A model generated the notes under the pieces. It was not told the DNA's origin. It saw nothing but the letters and a program-made list of their open reading frames with translations, and searched no databases. Shown piece by piece: positions 48,946 through 58,190 of a stretch of 64,000 nt of DNA (positions within the stretch are counted from its first letter, which is position 1; each line of letters opens with the position of its first letter). A program made the translations under genes and the position numbers. The DNA is from an uncultured Sphingomonas sp. (GTDB lineage Bacteria; Pseudomonadota; Alphaproteobacteria; Sphingomonadales; Sphingomonadaceae). Where the stretch lies: positions 27,455 to 91,454 of the forward strand of contig NZ_CAJXWX010000016.1 in NCBI RefSeq assembly GCF_913062585.1, in the 5' to 3' direction.

Positions 48946-50468
48946 GCAAAGACCTTTGATAAGGGCGCGGCGCAGTGCGCGGCGAGGAAGGCGTCGTGCG
49001 TCGGCAGCCGGGCGGCGACCTGCGCGGCGTGGCGCCGGGTGAGGCTGAGGAAATCGTCCAGCTCGTCCGCCGATAGCGCATCGGCCAGCGCATGGTGCGC
49101 GGCGGGGAGGATGCCCTGTCCGATCATCACCTGGACCCAGGCGGGCTCGGCGAACAGCTCGTCGCCCTCGCGCCGGAACCGGCCGGCTGCACGGAACAGC
49201 GCGATGCGGGTGGCCAGGCTATCGGGTAGGGGCGTCGCACGTCGTTCGGTCCAGAAGGGCTCGGGCCGGGCGTTGGCGTGGTAATGCAGGATCAGGAAAT
49301 CGCGAATGGCCAGCCACTCGGCCTCGGTTTCGCGATTATAGGCGTCGATCTCGACCGGTTGGAGCGCCTGGCCGGGCCAATAGTCCAGCAGTCGCGCGAT
49401 CCCCGACTGGATCAGATGGATGCTGGTCGATTCCAGCGGCTCCAGGAACCCCGCGGCCAGCCCGAGTGCGACGCAGTTGCCGACCCAGGCGCGGGCGCGC
49501 CGTCCGGTGGTGAAGCGCAACAGACGCGGGTCGCCCGTCGATTCGCCGTTCAGCGCGGCGAGCAGCCGGTCGGCGGCGGCATCGTCCGACAGGTGGCGGC
49601 TGTCATAGACCAGCCCGTTGCCGGTGCGATGCTGAAGCGGAATGCGCCAGCGCCACCCCGCCCCGTGCGCGATGGCGCGGGTATAGGGGGGCAGGGGAGA
49701 GGCGCGCTCACCCGCAACCGCGAGCGCGCGGTCGCAGGGTAGCAGTTCGGACCAGTCGTCGAACGGCTCCGCCATCGTCTCGCCGATCAGGAGCGCGCGG
49801 AACCCCGTGCAGTCGACGAACAGGTCGCCCTTATGGACCGCTCCGCCCTCCACCACGACATGGTCGATCCGCCCGCCGCCATCGCGCGCAACCGAGGCGA
49901 TCCTACCCTCCACCCGCACCACGCCTGCCGCTTCCGCATGGCGGCGGAGCAGTGCGGCGTACAGGTTTGCGTCGAAATGATAGGCCCAGGCCAAGCCGCT
50001 CGGCAGGTCGGGGCGGCCGGGATCGGGGGCGAAGCGGCCCGCCATCGCGGCTTGCGCGCTCGCCATATGGCCCCAGAGCGAGGCCGGGTTCGCAGCGCCG
50101 CCGCCGCGCAGCCAGTAATGATGGAAGGGCACCAGGCCCAGCGCCCGGCCGATGCTGCCGAACGCATGGAGATAGCCGCTGCCCTCGCCGGACCAACCCT
50201 CGAACCGGATGCCTAGCTTGAAGCTGCCGCCGGTGGCGCGGAGAAACTCGGCTTCGTCCAGCCCGAGCATCTGGTTGAACAGGCGGATGCCGGGAATGGT
50301 TGCCTCGCCCACCCCGACCGTGCCGATCGCATCGGATTCGATCAGGGTGATGTGGGTCGAGGCGGGCAGGAACCGCGCCAGCGCCGCCGCCGTCATCCAT
50401 CCGGCGGTACCGCCGCCGACGATCACGACCCGGCGGGCGAGGTGGTCTGCGGACGGGGCGGCGATCAT
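48942..50468 (-). CDS. Flavin-dependent tryptophan-halogenase family protein
   Basis: A 508-residue FAD protein. The Rossmann motif VVIVGGGTAGWMTAAAL starts near residue 14, the lysine equivalent to the catalytic one of PrnA lies in GGSFKLGIRFEGW, and the halogenase hallmark W-x-W-x-I-P appears as GWRWRIPLQ. So halide chemistry is possible. In this operon it lies between a TonB receptor and an amylase, an arrangement often seen in sphingomonads and Caulobacter, but with no known substrate. The ATG at 50468 has GAGAGA upstream; the frame extends to 50525. It is probably cytosolic. Confidence 0.88.
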   Translation of the reverse strand: MIAAPSADHLARRVVIVGGGTAGWMTAAALARFLPASTHITLIESDAIGTVGVGEATIPGIRLFNQMLGLDEAEFLRATGGSFKLGIRFEGWSGEGSGYLHAFGSIGRALGLVPFHHYWLRGGGAANPASLWGHMASAQAAMAGRFAPDPGRPDLPSGLAWAYHFDANLYAALLRRHAEAAGVVRVEGRIASVARDGGGRIDHVVVEGGAVHKGDLFVDCTGFRALLIGETMAEPFDDWSELLPCDRALAVAGERASPLPPYTRAIAHGAGWRWRIPLQHRTGNGLVYDSRHLSDDAAADRLLAALNGESTGDPRLLRFTTGRRARAWVGNCVALGLAAGFLEPLESTSIHLIQSGIARLLDYWPGQALQPVEIDAYNRETEAEWLAIRDFLILHYHANARPEPFWTERRATPLPDSLATRIALFRAAGRFRREGDELFAEPAWVQVMIGQGILPAAHHALADALSADELDDFLSLTRRHAAQVAARLPTHDAFLAAHCAAPLSKVFA

Positions 50469-50486
50469 GCGGCGTCTCTCACAATC

Positions 50487-50518
50487 TTTCCCGCGCCGAA
50501 TGGTGCCGGCGCGGGAAA
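50487..50518 (-). terminator. Intercistronic hairpin between receptor and halogenase genes
   Basis: Perfect 12-bp arms TTTCCCGCGCCG and CGGCGCGGGAAA enclose an 8-base loop. The hairpin occupies most of the 56-bp gap between the receptor stop (50525) and the halogenase start (50468). No U-tract follows, so it may be a partial terminator or an mRNA stabiliser that keeps receptor levels above those of the downstream enzymes. Confidence 0.6.
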
Positions 50519-50524
50519 CGGTCA

Positions 50525-53266
50525 TCAGAAGCGATAGGTAAACCCGGCGAGGAACCGGCGGCCATAGCTTTGATAGTCGATCACTTCGTCGCGGCGACCG
50601 CCATTGACGGTGACGAACGGCGTGTCGGTCAGGTTCTGGCCCTGGACGAACAGCGACAGACCCTTCAGCGTGCCGTCCTGGAAGTCATAGCCGATCTGGC
50701 CATCGACGATCGTCTCGTCGATGGCGCGGCGGCGGACGCGGTTGGCACCGAAGCCCGACAGTTCACCCACGAAGGTCGAGCGATACCGGACCGAGCCGCG
50801 GATGTTGAAGCCCCACTTCTCGAAATAGGCGGTGCCGTTGGCCACCCAGCGCGAGTAGCCGGGAATATCCTCCGCATTGCCACCCGGCGTCGGCGTGATC
50901 TCGGTCTTGGTGTACGAACCGCCGCCCGTCAGGCCGAAACCGTCGAGGAAACCGAACACCTGACCAAGTGGCAGCGTGCCCGCCAGTTCGGCGCCGTAGA
51001 TCTTGCCGCCGGTGCCGTTGATCGGTCGGGTGATCCGCCCTTGCGTCGGCGTGCCGATCGGCACGGCGGCGGGCAGCGGGAGCCCGGCGTAATCATAGGG
51101 CTGTTCGAGATTATACACGAAGCTCGCCAGGTCCTTGTAGAAGCCCTGGGCGGCCAGATAGCCCTTGGTCCCGAAATATTTCTCGATCGTCGCGTCGAAC
51201 GAATTGGCGCGGATCGGGCGGAGATACGGGTTGCCGCCGCTGCCCGAAATAATCCCCTGCGCCGCGTCGAAGCCATAGGACAGGGCGACGCGCATATCGT
51301 CGAAGCGCGGGCGCATCATCTGGCGCGCGGCGGCCAGGCGGATCACCCAGTCGCTGGGCAGGCGCAGCGACAGGTTCGCGCTGGGCAGGATGTCCCAATA
51401 ATCGTCGCCCTGAACGATGTTGGTGTAGCCGGTGCCGTTATAGATCAGGCCGCGCGACTTCTGCTCGGCCCCGACCGCCTGCACGCCGATATTGCCGGTC
51501 AGCTCGGCCGCGCCCAACTGCGCCTTCAGGTCCGCCTGGAGATAGGCGGTCATCAGATGCTCGGTGGTGCGATAGGCCTTGGCGGGCACGTCCGGGCTGG
51601 TGTTCGGCGTCAGCACGATGACCCCGCCCGCCAGCAGCGCGCGCGGATCATAGCTGAGCATCGGGCCCAGACCCAGATAGGTCAGGTCGGTCGGCGTCTG
51701 GCGATATTGCTGCGGCACCGGCGCGATGGTCGCGGTGCCGGGCAGGGTGACGAAGGATTCGTTGGGGGCCAGCGACTTGGCGTGATCGGTATAGTTCAGG
51801 CCGAAGCGCAGCGCGCTGACGATCGGGGTTTCGACCTCGCGCTCGATCTCGACGCGATACTGCTTGATCTCGTCGGTGACCTTGCGGTCGTTATAATAGC
51901 CCGCCTGACGGGTCGAGCCGCCCCAGCCCAGCGGATCGGTCAGCTGGATCAGGTTCGGGTCGGAATAGTTCAGCGTCGGCTTGAAGACGGTGCCGGTCAG
52001 GCCGGTGGTGAAGCCCAGCGTGTCGGTCGCGCCATTGCCCTGGCCGTATCCGGTGCCGCTATAGGTCTCCAGCGTCACCTCGTCGCGATCGGTGCGCGAA
52101 TAGCTGAGGTCGATGAATGCGCTCCAGCCGTCATCGCCCTTGTACTTGCCGTTATAGCCGAACGAATAGAGCTTGGCCTTGCGCTGGAACGAGTCGTTGC
52201 GCACCACGCCTTCGACATTGTTGAACGTGCCCGAGGTGACGAGGCCGTTCTTGACGACGGGGTTGGTCAGCGTCGTGCCCGAACCCCATTGCAGCGGCAG
52301 CTCGATACCGCGCTTGATCTGATCGTCGTTGAAGTCCGAATAAAAGCCGTCGAGCGTGCTGGTGAAGGTGTCGCTCATCCGCCACTGCACCGTGCCCGAC
52401 AGGCCCAGGCGCTTCAGCGTGGTCGAGGTGACATAGGATTTGGAGCCGCCGATGACATCGACCGGCTGGCCGTCGACGGTCGTCTGCGCATAGCCCCAGG
52501 CATTGCCTTCCTGAATCTGGTATGGTTCGTTCAGATAGCTGGCCGACAGCGCGACACCGATCCTGTCGTCGGCGAACTGGTCGACATAGGTCGCCGTGCC
52601 GCGATAGCCGAAGTCCTTCGACCCCGCGTTCAGCTTGCCGATATCGGCATAGGTGCCGCGCGCGCCGATCGAGAAGACGCGCTTGCCATAGTCGAGCGGG
52701 CGGATGGTCTTCAGGTCGACCGTGCCCGACAGGCCCTGGCCGATCAACCCGGCATTGGCGGTCTTGTAGATCAGGACCTGGTTGACGACTTCGGCCGGAT
52801 ACTGATCGTACTCGACCGCGCGATTGTCGCCGGTCGAGGTCTGCTCGCGGCCGTTCAGCAGCGTCGTCGAGAAGTCGGGCGCGAAGCCGCGGATCGAAAT
52901 GGCGTTGGAACGGCCATTGACCCGCTGCGAGGTGACGCCGGGCAGGCGGGCGATCGATTCGGCGATCGAGGCGTCGGGCAGCTTGCCGATATCTTCCGCC
53001 GAGACGGACTCGACGACCAGATCGCGGTTCTTCTTCTCGGCGACGGCGTTTTCCAGCGCGGCGCGGAAGCCGGTGACGACGATCTCACCCGGCTCGGCGT
53101 CTGACTGGGCCTGCTGCGCGGCGGTGTCGGGACCATTGGTCGGCGCGGGTACGATGGTGGTGGTCTGCGCAAACACCGGCGCCGCAATCGTCATGGCCAG
53201 CGTGCTGACCCCGAGCTTCAGGAACAGGCGCGCGGCATCGGCCGGCGCCACAGGGCGAACCGTCAT
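50525..53266 (-). CDS. TonB-dependent receptor of the alpha-glucan locus
   Basis: A 913-residue outer-membrane receptor. A signal peptide (ending PVFAQ, about residue 34) is followed by a linker and the plug domain from about 60 (EIVVTGFRAALENAVAEKKNRDLVVESVSAEDIGKLPD), with the RGFAPDF and LLNGREQTS segments. A beta-barrel ends in RRFLAGFTYRF. The ATG at 53266 has GGAGGGG five bases upstream. It is the first gene of the alpha-glucan operon and divergent from the LacI regulator. By context it imports maltodextrins, as MalA does in Caulobacter. Confidence 0.92.
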   Translation of the reverse strand: MTVRPVAPADAARLFLKLGVSTLAMTIAAPVFAQTTTIVPAPTNGPDTAAQQAQSDAEPGEIVVTGFRAALENAVAEKKNRDLVVESVSAEDIGKLPDASIAESIARLPGVTSQRVNGRSNAISIRGFAPDFSTTLLNGREQTSTGDNRAVEYDQYPAEVVNQVLIYKTANAGLIGQGLSGTVDLKTIRPLDYGKRVFSIGARGTYADIGKLNAGSKDFGYRGTATYVDQFADDRIGVALSASYLNEPYQIQEGNAWGYAQTTVDGQPVDVIGGSKSYVTSTTLKRLGLSGTVQWRMSDTFTSTLDGFYSDFNDDQIKRGIELPLQWGSGTTLTNPVVKNGLVTSGTFNNVEGVVRNDSFQRKAKLYSFGYNGKYKGDDGWSAFIDLSYSRTDRDEVTLETYSGTGYGQGNGATDTLGFTTGLTGTVFKPTLNYSDPNLIQLTDPLGWGGSTRQAGYYNDRKVTDEIKQYRVEIEREVETPIVSALRFGLNYTDHAKSLAPNESFVTLPGTATIAPVPQQYRQTPTDLTYLGLGPMLSYDPRALLAGGVIVLTPNTSPDVPAKAYRTTEHLMTAYLQADLKAQLGAAELTGNIGVQAVGAEQKSRGLIYNGTGYTNIVQGDDYWDILPSANLSLRLPSDWVIRLAAARQMMRPRFDDMRVALSYGFDAAQGIISGSGGNPYLRPIRANSFDATIEKYFGTKGYLAAQGFYKDLASFVYNLEQPYDYAGLPLPAAVPIGTPTQGRITRPINGTGGKIYGAELAGTLPLGQVFGFLDGFGLTGGGSYTKTEITPTPGGNAEDIPGYSRWVANGTAYFEKWGFNIRGSVRYRSTFVGELSGFGANRVRRRAIDETIVDGQIGYDFQDGTLKGLSLFVQGQNLTDTPFVTVNGGRRDEVIDYQSYGRRFLAGFTYRF

Positions 53267-53358
53267 GAAATCCCCTCCGAGAAACCCCGTCTTCGTTCAA
53301 AGGACGGGTATGGTTTGTTGGGCTCTCTGTGAAATCGAAGACATCGAAAGCCAATAAA

Positions 53359-53406
53359 GCCGCATACGTATTCAATGCGGCCGTTTCGGTCTGTTGCATT
53401 AATACG
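53359..53406. promoter_or_regulatory. Candidate LacI operator region
   Basis: An inverted repeat GCCGCAT/ATGCGGC (53359-53381) encloses ATACGTAT (53364-53371), a palindrome with the central CG typical of LacI-family operators. A second, oppositely oriented copy of the CGTATT-AATGC motif lies at 53396-53406. The region is between the divergent TonB receptor and LacI genes. It would let one repressor control both directions. Confidence 0.5.
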
Positions 53407-53473
53407 ACAGGGCTCGCGCTTAACCCGGGTCATGAAAGCCGGTATGCGGGGTGGAGAGGAGGAAGCGCACGTC

Positions 53474-54505
53474 TTGGCCGGTCCGCGTAAGCCCACATCG
53501 TTCGATATCGCGCAAATGGCGGGCGTGTCCCAGCCGACGGTGAGCCGTGCCTTGCGCGGTAGCCCGTCGGTCAGCGCCGCGACGCGCGCGCGGATCGAGG
53601 CGATCGCCAAGACGCTGAACTACACGGTCGACCGTGCCGCCTCCAACCTGCGCAGCGGGCAGACGCGGACGCTGGCGCTGCTGCTGTTCCGCGATCCCTC
53701 GCCGGGACGGACGCTCATCAATCCCTTCTTCCTCGGTATGTTGGGCTCGATCATGGAGAGCTGTGCCGAGGTCGGCTACGACCTGCTCGTCTCGTTCCAG
53801 AATCCGACCAGCAACTGGCAGGCCGATTATGAGGACAGCCATCGCGCCGATGGCCTGATCCTGCTCGGCTATGGCGATTACGCTGCCTATCGCGAACAGT
53901 TGGAGACGCTGGTCGCGCGCGGCACGCATTTCGTGCGCTGGGGATCGGTCGCGCCGGGGCAGCCGGGGCTGACCGTCGGATGCGACAATCATGCGGGCGC
54001 GCTGGCGGCGACGCGACATCTGGTGGCGCAGGGGCGCAAGCGGATCGCGTTTCTGGGCGATGCGACCGACCATTATCCCGAGTTTCACGACCGGTATCGC
54101 GGCTATTGCGATGCGCTGGAGGAGGCGGGTCTGACCTGCGATCCGTCGCTTCAGGTGGGCGCCATCTCCAGCGAGGAGGAGGGCGAACGCGCCGCGCGCG
54201 AATTGCTGGCGCGGGGCAAGCCCTTCGACGGGATCATGGCAGCCAGCGACCTGATCGCGCTGGCCGCCATGCGGGTGCTGGCCGAGGCGGGCTTGCGCGT
54301 GCCCGCCGATGTCTCGCTGGTCGGGTTCGACGATATTCCGGCGGCCAGCTTTGCGCATCCGCCGCTGAGCACCGTGGTGCAGGATGCGGCGGCGGCCGGG
54401 CGGCTGCTGGTCCGCGCGCTGCTGGCGGAGATTGCGGGCAAGCCGCCGACGCCCACTTTGCTGCCCGCCACCCTGGTGGTGCGCGGGTCCAGCATCCGTC
54501 CATAA
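53474..54505 (+). CDS. LacI-family transcriptional regulator
   Basis: A 343-residue repressor. The N-terminal helix-turn-helix and hinge read PTSFDIAQMAGVSQPTVSRALRGSPSVSAATRARIEAIAKTLNY, followed by SNLRSGQTRTLALLL and the periplasmic-binding-protein-like ligand domain to the end (DVSLVGFDDIPAASFAHPPLSTV). The TTG at 53474 is preferred because AGGAGGAAG lies upstream and the protein then has the normal length; ATG at 53432 or 53444 lack a ribosome site. It is divergent from the alpha-glucan operon and 32 bp upstream of the MFS transporter gene. It likely senses maltose or glucose derivatives. Confidence 0.9.
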   Translation: MAGPRKPTSFDIAQMAGVSQPTVSRALRGSPSVSAATRARIEAIAKTLNYTVDRAASNLRSGQTRTLALLLFRDPSPGRTLINPFFLGMLGSIMESCAEVGYDLLVSFQNPTSNWQADYEDSHRADGLILLGYGDYAAYREQLETLVARGTHFVRWGSVAPGQPGLTVGCDNHAGALAATRHLVAQGRKRIAFLGDATDHYPEFHDRYRGYCDALEEAGLTCDPSLQVGAISSEEEGERAARELLARGKPFDGIMAASDLIALAAMRVLAEAGLRVPADVSLVGFDDIPAASFAHPPLSTVVQDAAAAGRLLVRALLAEIAGKPPTPTLLPATLVVRGSSIRP

Positions 54506-54537
54506 ACTATAATGATAACAGAATTTTGGGAGAGGTT

Positions 54538-56019
54538 ATGGAGAAGCCGCGTCAGGGCTTTTGGGGGTTGTGGAACACCTCGTTCGGCTTTTTCGGCATC
54601 CAGATTGGCTTTGCCCTGCAGAACGCCAATGTCAGTCGGATCTTCCAGTCGCTGGGCACCGCCGAAAAGGATCTGGCGTTCCTGTGGATCGCCGCGCCGC
54701 TGACCGGGCTGCTCGTCCAGCCGGTGATCGGTCATTATAGCGACCGCACCTGGGGCCGGTTCGGGCGGCGGCGACCCTATTTCCTGGCCGGGGCCGTGCT
54801 GGCGACGCTGGCGCTGGTGGGGATGCCCAATGCTGGCGGGCTTATCGGTGCGGCGCTGCTGTTGTGGTTGCTCGACGCCTCGCTCAACGTCTCGATGGAG
54901 CCGTTCCGCGCCTTTGTCGGCGACATGTTGCCCCGCCGCCAGCGGACGGCGGGCTATGCGTTCCAGACCGGCTTTATCGGCATGGGCGCGGTGCTGGGGT
55001 CGCTTGCGCCCTTGGTGCTGACCGATGTCTTCCATGTCGCCAATGTCGCCGGACCGGGCGAGGTGCCGCCCTCGGTGCGTTATGGTTTCTATATCGGCGC
55101 GGCGGCGCTGTTCTGTGCGGTGCTGTGGACGGTGCTGACCACCCGGGAATATTCGCCCGAGCAACTGGCGCGTTTCGCCGATAGCGATGAGGACCAGGCG
55201 GGGCATAGCGATGCGGTGCCTGCCGACCGGATCGGTACCGCGCCGCTGTGGATCGTGGCGGGGGCGATCGTCGTGGCGGCCGTCGGATGGCTCGGGCTCG
55301 ACAAGCCGGTCTATCTGCTGGGCGCGGGGCTGATCGCCTTCGGCCTGGCCCGGGTTGTCAGCGTGCTGCTGGTGCGCGGGGGCAAGGGGCGCAATGCCTT
55401 GAGCCAGATCCTGGCTGACCTGGCGGCCATGCCCCCGACGATGAAGCGGCTGGCGCTGGTCCAGTTCTTCACCTGGTCGGCGCTGTTCATCATGTGGATC
55501 TACACCACGCCGATCGTCGCGGAGCGGGTGTTCCATACGACGGACGCGTCGAGCGCGGCGTTCAACGAGGGTGCGAATTGGGTCGGGGTGCTCTTCGCGG
55601 TCTATAGCGGCGTGGCGACCCTCTGGGCCTTTGCTTTGCCGCCGCTTGCGCGGCGCTTCGGGCGCCGGAACACGCATGTGCTGGGCTTGCTGTGCGGCGC
55701 GGCGGGGTTCGCCTCGTTCCTCGTCATTCGCGATGCCTGGTGGCTGATGGGGGCGATGGTGCTGGTGGGCATCGCCTGGGCCTCGATCCTGACCATGCCC
55801 TATGCCATCCTGTCGGCTGCGCTGCCGGCGGAGAAGCTGGGCATTTACATGGGGTTGTTCAACATCTTTATCGTACTGCCGCAGCTGATCGTGTCGTCGG
55901 TCATGGGTGCGGTGGTGGCGCATGTCTTTCCGCACGACATCGTCTGGACGATGGCGATTGCCGCCGGGGTCATGGGGCTGGCAGCGCTCGCCATGCTGCG
56001 GGTGGCACGGGAGGCTTGA
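54538..56019 (+). CDS. MFS sugar transporter (maltose/sucrose SLC45-like)
   Basis: A 493-residue inner-membrane transporter with about 12 membrane segments. The first loop has the motif GHYSDRTWGRFGRRRPYFLAG, and the N-terminus reads GFWGLWNTSFGFFGIQIGFALQNANVSRIFQ, typical of the glycoside/maltose-type family. A central cytosolic loop (YSPEQLARFADSDEDQAG) separates the halves. The ATG at 54538 has GGGAGAGG upstream. A perfect TATAAT lies at 54508-54513, so the gene may have its own promoter in addition to read-through from lacI. It would carry maltose or malto-oligosaccharides to the cytosolic GH13. Confidence 0.9.
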   Translation: MEKPRQGFWGLWNTSFGFFGIQIGFALQNANVSRIFQSLGTAEKDLAFLWIAAPLTGLLVQPVIGHYSDRTWGRFGRRRPYFLAGAVLATLALVGMPNAGGLIGAALLLWLLDASLNVSMEPFRAFVGDMLPRRQRTAGYAFQTGFIGMGAVLGSLAPLVLTDVFHVANVAGPGEVPPSVRYGFYIGAAALFCAVLWTVLTTREYSPEQLARFADSDEDQAGHSDAVPADRIGTAPLWIVAGAIVVAAVGWLGLDKPVYLLGAGLIAFGLARVVSVLLVRGGKGRNALSQILADLAAMPPTMKRLALVQFFTWSALFIMWIYTTPIVAERVFHTTDASSAAFNEGANWVGVLFAVYSGVATLWAFALPPLARRFGRRNTHVLGLLCGAAGFASFLVIRDAWWLMGAMVLVGIAWASILTMPYAILSAALPAEKLGIYMGLFNIFIVLPQLIVSSVMGAVVAHVFPHDIVWTMAIAAGVMGLAALAMLRVAREA

Positions 56020-56044
56020 GCGATCCGCCCTGCGCCGGGGAGGA

Positions 56045-57382
56045 TCATCTGGGCAGCGTGATCGTCGCGGACAGGCCGCCCTCGGGCCGGTTGGCCAGCA
56101 CGATATCGCCGCCCGCCTCGCGCACGATCGAGCGGGCCAGCGCCAGCCCCAGGCCGATCCCCCCCGTCTCGCGATTGCGCGAGGTTTCGAGACGGGTGAA
56201 GGGGTCGAAGACCGTCTCCAGCTGATCGGCGTCGATGCCGGGGCCGTTGTCCGCGACGATGATCGCCACCCGGTCGGCCCGCGCGTCGATGCGGACATCG
56301 GCGGTGTGGCCATATTTGATCGCATTCTCGATCAGGTTGCGCACCGCGCGCCGCATCAGCGTGGGGCGCAGCTTCATCCGGAGCCGGCCGCCTTCCTCGA
56401 AGGTCACGTCCTGGCCCAGATCGTGGAAGTCGGCGACGACCGCATCGACCAGCGCATTGACGTCGACATCGGTTTCCTTCTCGCTGGGGCGTCCGACGCG
56501 GGCCAGCGAGAGTATGTCCTCCAGCGTCTTGTTCATCTCGCCGATGGTGTCGGCCATGCGCAGCCGGTCCTGCTCGTCCTCGACCGACTCGATCCGCACG
56601 CGCAGCGCGGCCAGCGGCGTGCGCAGGTCATGCCCGATCGCGCCCAGCATCCGGTCCTTCTCGTCGAGCATGGCCCCGATCCGCAGCCGCAACGCGTTGA
56701 ACGCGGCGATCAGGCCGGAGACGTCGAGCGGCCCCTGTTCGGGGATCGGCTCGCCCCGTTCGCGCGGATCGAACCGCTCGGCCGCGCGGGTCAGGTCGCG
56801 CAGGGGCCGCGAGATGCGGCGGCCGATCCACAGCACCGGCAACAGGATGATGCCATAGAGGATCAGCGTCTGGGTGATCAGCCGCCAGACCAGGTACAGC
56901 CCGTCGCTGGGCCAGAAGGAGCGGGTGACCAGCCAGCCGCCGCCCTTGCGCTCCACCGCGATCATCAGTTCCTCGGCCGGCGGGCCGCGGCGCCGATCGA
57001 AGCGGCGGCGGGGCCAGTCGAAATCCTCGGGCTTGAACGGGCGGATGCCGGTCACGACCTGGCCGACGGGATGCCCCGCCTCGGCCAGCCCCTCGCGGAT
57101 CAGCGCCTCGACCTCGGGCACGCGCGGCAGGTTGGGGCGGATCGGGTTGTTGAGTGACGCGCGCACCCGGCCGCGATCCAGCGGCAGCGGCTTTCCGGTC
57201 GCCGCCCGGTCGATCGCATCGTTCAGCCGCGCGACGGCGGGACCGGAAGTCTGCTCGAGCAGCAGGCTGCGGCGCTCGCGCAGCAGCAGCGTAAAGCTGA
57301 TCGCCTGCGCGACGAATAGCGCGATGGCGAGCAACAGCGCCATCTGCGCCGCTAGCCGGCGTGGCCATAGACGCAAGGTCAC
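56045..57382 (-). CDS. Sensor histidine kinase
   Basis: A 445-residue membrane kinase. Two membrane segments (about 10-33 and 165-185) enclose a periplasmic domain of about 130 residues. A HAMP domain follows (RRISRPLRDLTRAAERFDP). The phospho-accepting His is in GAIGHDLRTPLAALR, and the ATPase domain has NLIENAIKYG, VADNGPGID and GGIGLGLALARSIV. A GTG at 57382 is the start. It forms an operon with the response regulator gene upstream (10-bp gap). The signal is not known; an acidic stretch with WPRRRFDRRRGPP lies in the sensor domain. Confidence 0.92.
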   Translation of the reverse strand: MTLRLWPRRLAAQMALLLAIALFVAQAISFTLLLRERRSLLLEQTSGPAVARLNDAIDRAATGKPLPLDRGRVRASLNNPIRPNLPRVPEVEALIREGLAEAGHPVGQVVTGIRPFKPEDFDWPRRRFDRRRGPPAEELMIAVERKGGGWLVTRSFWPSDGLYLVWRLITQTLILYGIILLPVLWIGRRISRPLRDLTRAAERFDPRERGEPIPEQGPLDVSGLIAAFNALRLRIGAMLDEKDRMLGAIGHDLRTPLAALRVRIESVEDEQDRLRMADTIGEMNKTLEDILSLARVGRPSEKETDVDVNALVDAVVADFHDLGQDVTFEEGGRLRMKLRPTLMRRAVRNLIENAIKYGHTADVRIDARADRVAIIVADNGPGIDADQLETVFDPFTRLETSRNRETGGIGLGLALARSIVREAGGDIVLANRPEGGLSATITLPR

Positions 57383-57392
57383 GGGCGTAACG

Positions 57393-58112
57393 TCACAGGC
57401 GCGTAACTTCGGCCGCGAGCGTATAGCCGCCGCCCCACACCGTCTTGATGATCTCCGGCGATTTGGGATCCGCCTCGATCTTGCGGCGCAACCGGCTGAC
57501 CTGGTTGTCGATCGCGCGGTCGAAGGCGGCGGCCTCGCGCCCCTGGGTCAGGTCGAGCAGCTGGTCGCGGGTCAGGACCTGGCGCGGGCGGGTAACGAGC
57601 GCGAGGAGGAGGTTATATTCGCCGGTCGACAACATCACCGACACGCCCTCCCGGTCGACCAGCGAGCGCTCGCCCGATTTCAGCACCCAGCCCGCAAAGG
57701 CATAGGAACCGCTGTCGGGCGCATGATGGCGTGCGCCACCGGCCTGGGTCCGGCGCAGCACCACTTTCACGCGGGTCGCCAGCTCGCGCGGGGAAAAGGG
57801 TTTCACGACATAATCGTCGGCGCCCATTTCCAGCCCGACGATGCGGTCGGTCTCCTCGGCACGGGCGGTCAGCAGGATGACCGGCACCTCACTGGTCGCG
57901 GCGATATGGCGACAGAGCGAGAGGCCGTCTTCGCCCGGCATCATGATGTCGAGGATGACGAGGTCGATCGCATAGGCGGCCAGACGCGTGCGCGCCGAGG
58001 CGGCATCGCCCGCCTGCGTCACGCGAAAGCCCTGTTTGGTCAGATAGACGGCGAGCGGCTCACGGATCGAACGCTCGTCGTCGACGAGCAGCAGATGCGG
58101 CGTTTCGGACAT
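57393..58112 (-). CDS. OmpR-family response regulator
   Basis: A 239-residue regulator. The receiver domain has the acidic pair in LLVDDERSIRE, the phosphorylated Asp in DLVILDIMMPGEDG and the conserved Lys in DDYVVKPF. The C-terminal winged helix has LSTGEYNLLLALVTRPRQVLTRDQLLDLT and DRAIDNQVSRLRRKIE. The ATG at 58112 gives a normal length. It precedes its kinase gene. Target genes are not apparent. Confidence 0.93.
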   Translation of the reverse strand: MSETPHLLLVDDERSIREPLAVYLTKQGFRVTQAGDAASARTRLAAYAIDLVILDIMMPGEDGLSLCRHIAATSEVPVILLTARAEETDRIVGLEMGADDYVVKPFSPRELATRVKVVLRRTQAGGARHHAPDSGSYAFAGWVLKSGERSLVDREGVSVMLSTGEYNLLLALVTRPRQVLTRDQLLDLTQGREAAAFDRAIDNQVSRLRRKIEADPKSPEIIKTVWGGGYTLAAEVTRL

Positions 58113-58190
58113 GGGAGAGGGGTCTAGCACGGCGTACGCGGCTCGCAAGCGGGGCGACCTGTGGGAGAATAGGCCGCCCCGCTTGACGGC

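Noticed and set aside
54508..54513. Perfect TATAAT before the MFS gene as a certain promoter
   Set aside because: No convincing -35 hexamer lies 16-18 bp upstream, so it is only mentioned with the gene.
54151..56325. Open frame of 724 codons on the minus strand opposite lacI and the MFS gene
   Set aside because: Very rich in Arg, Gln, His and Pro, no hydrophobic core, and opposite two well-supported genes.
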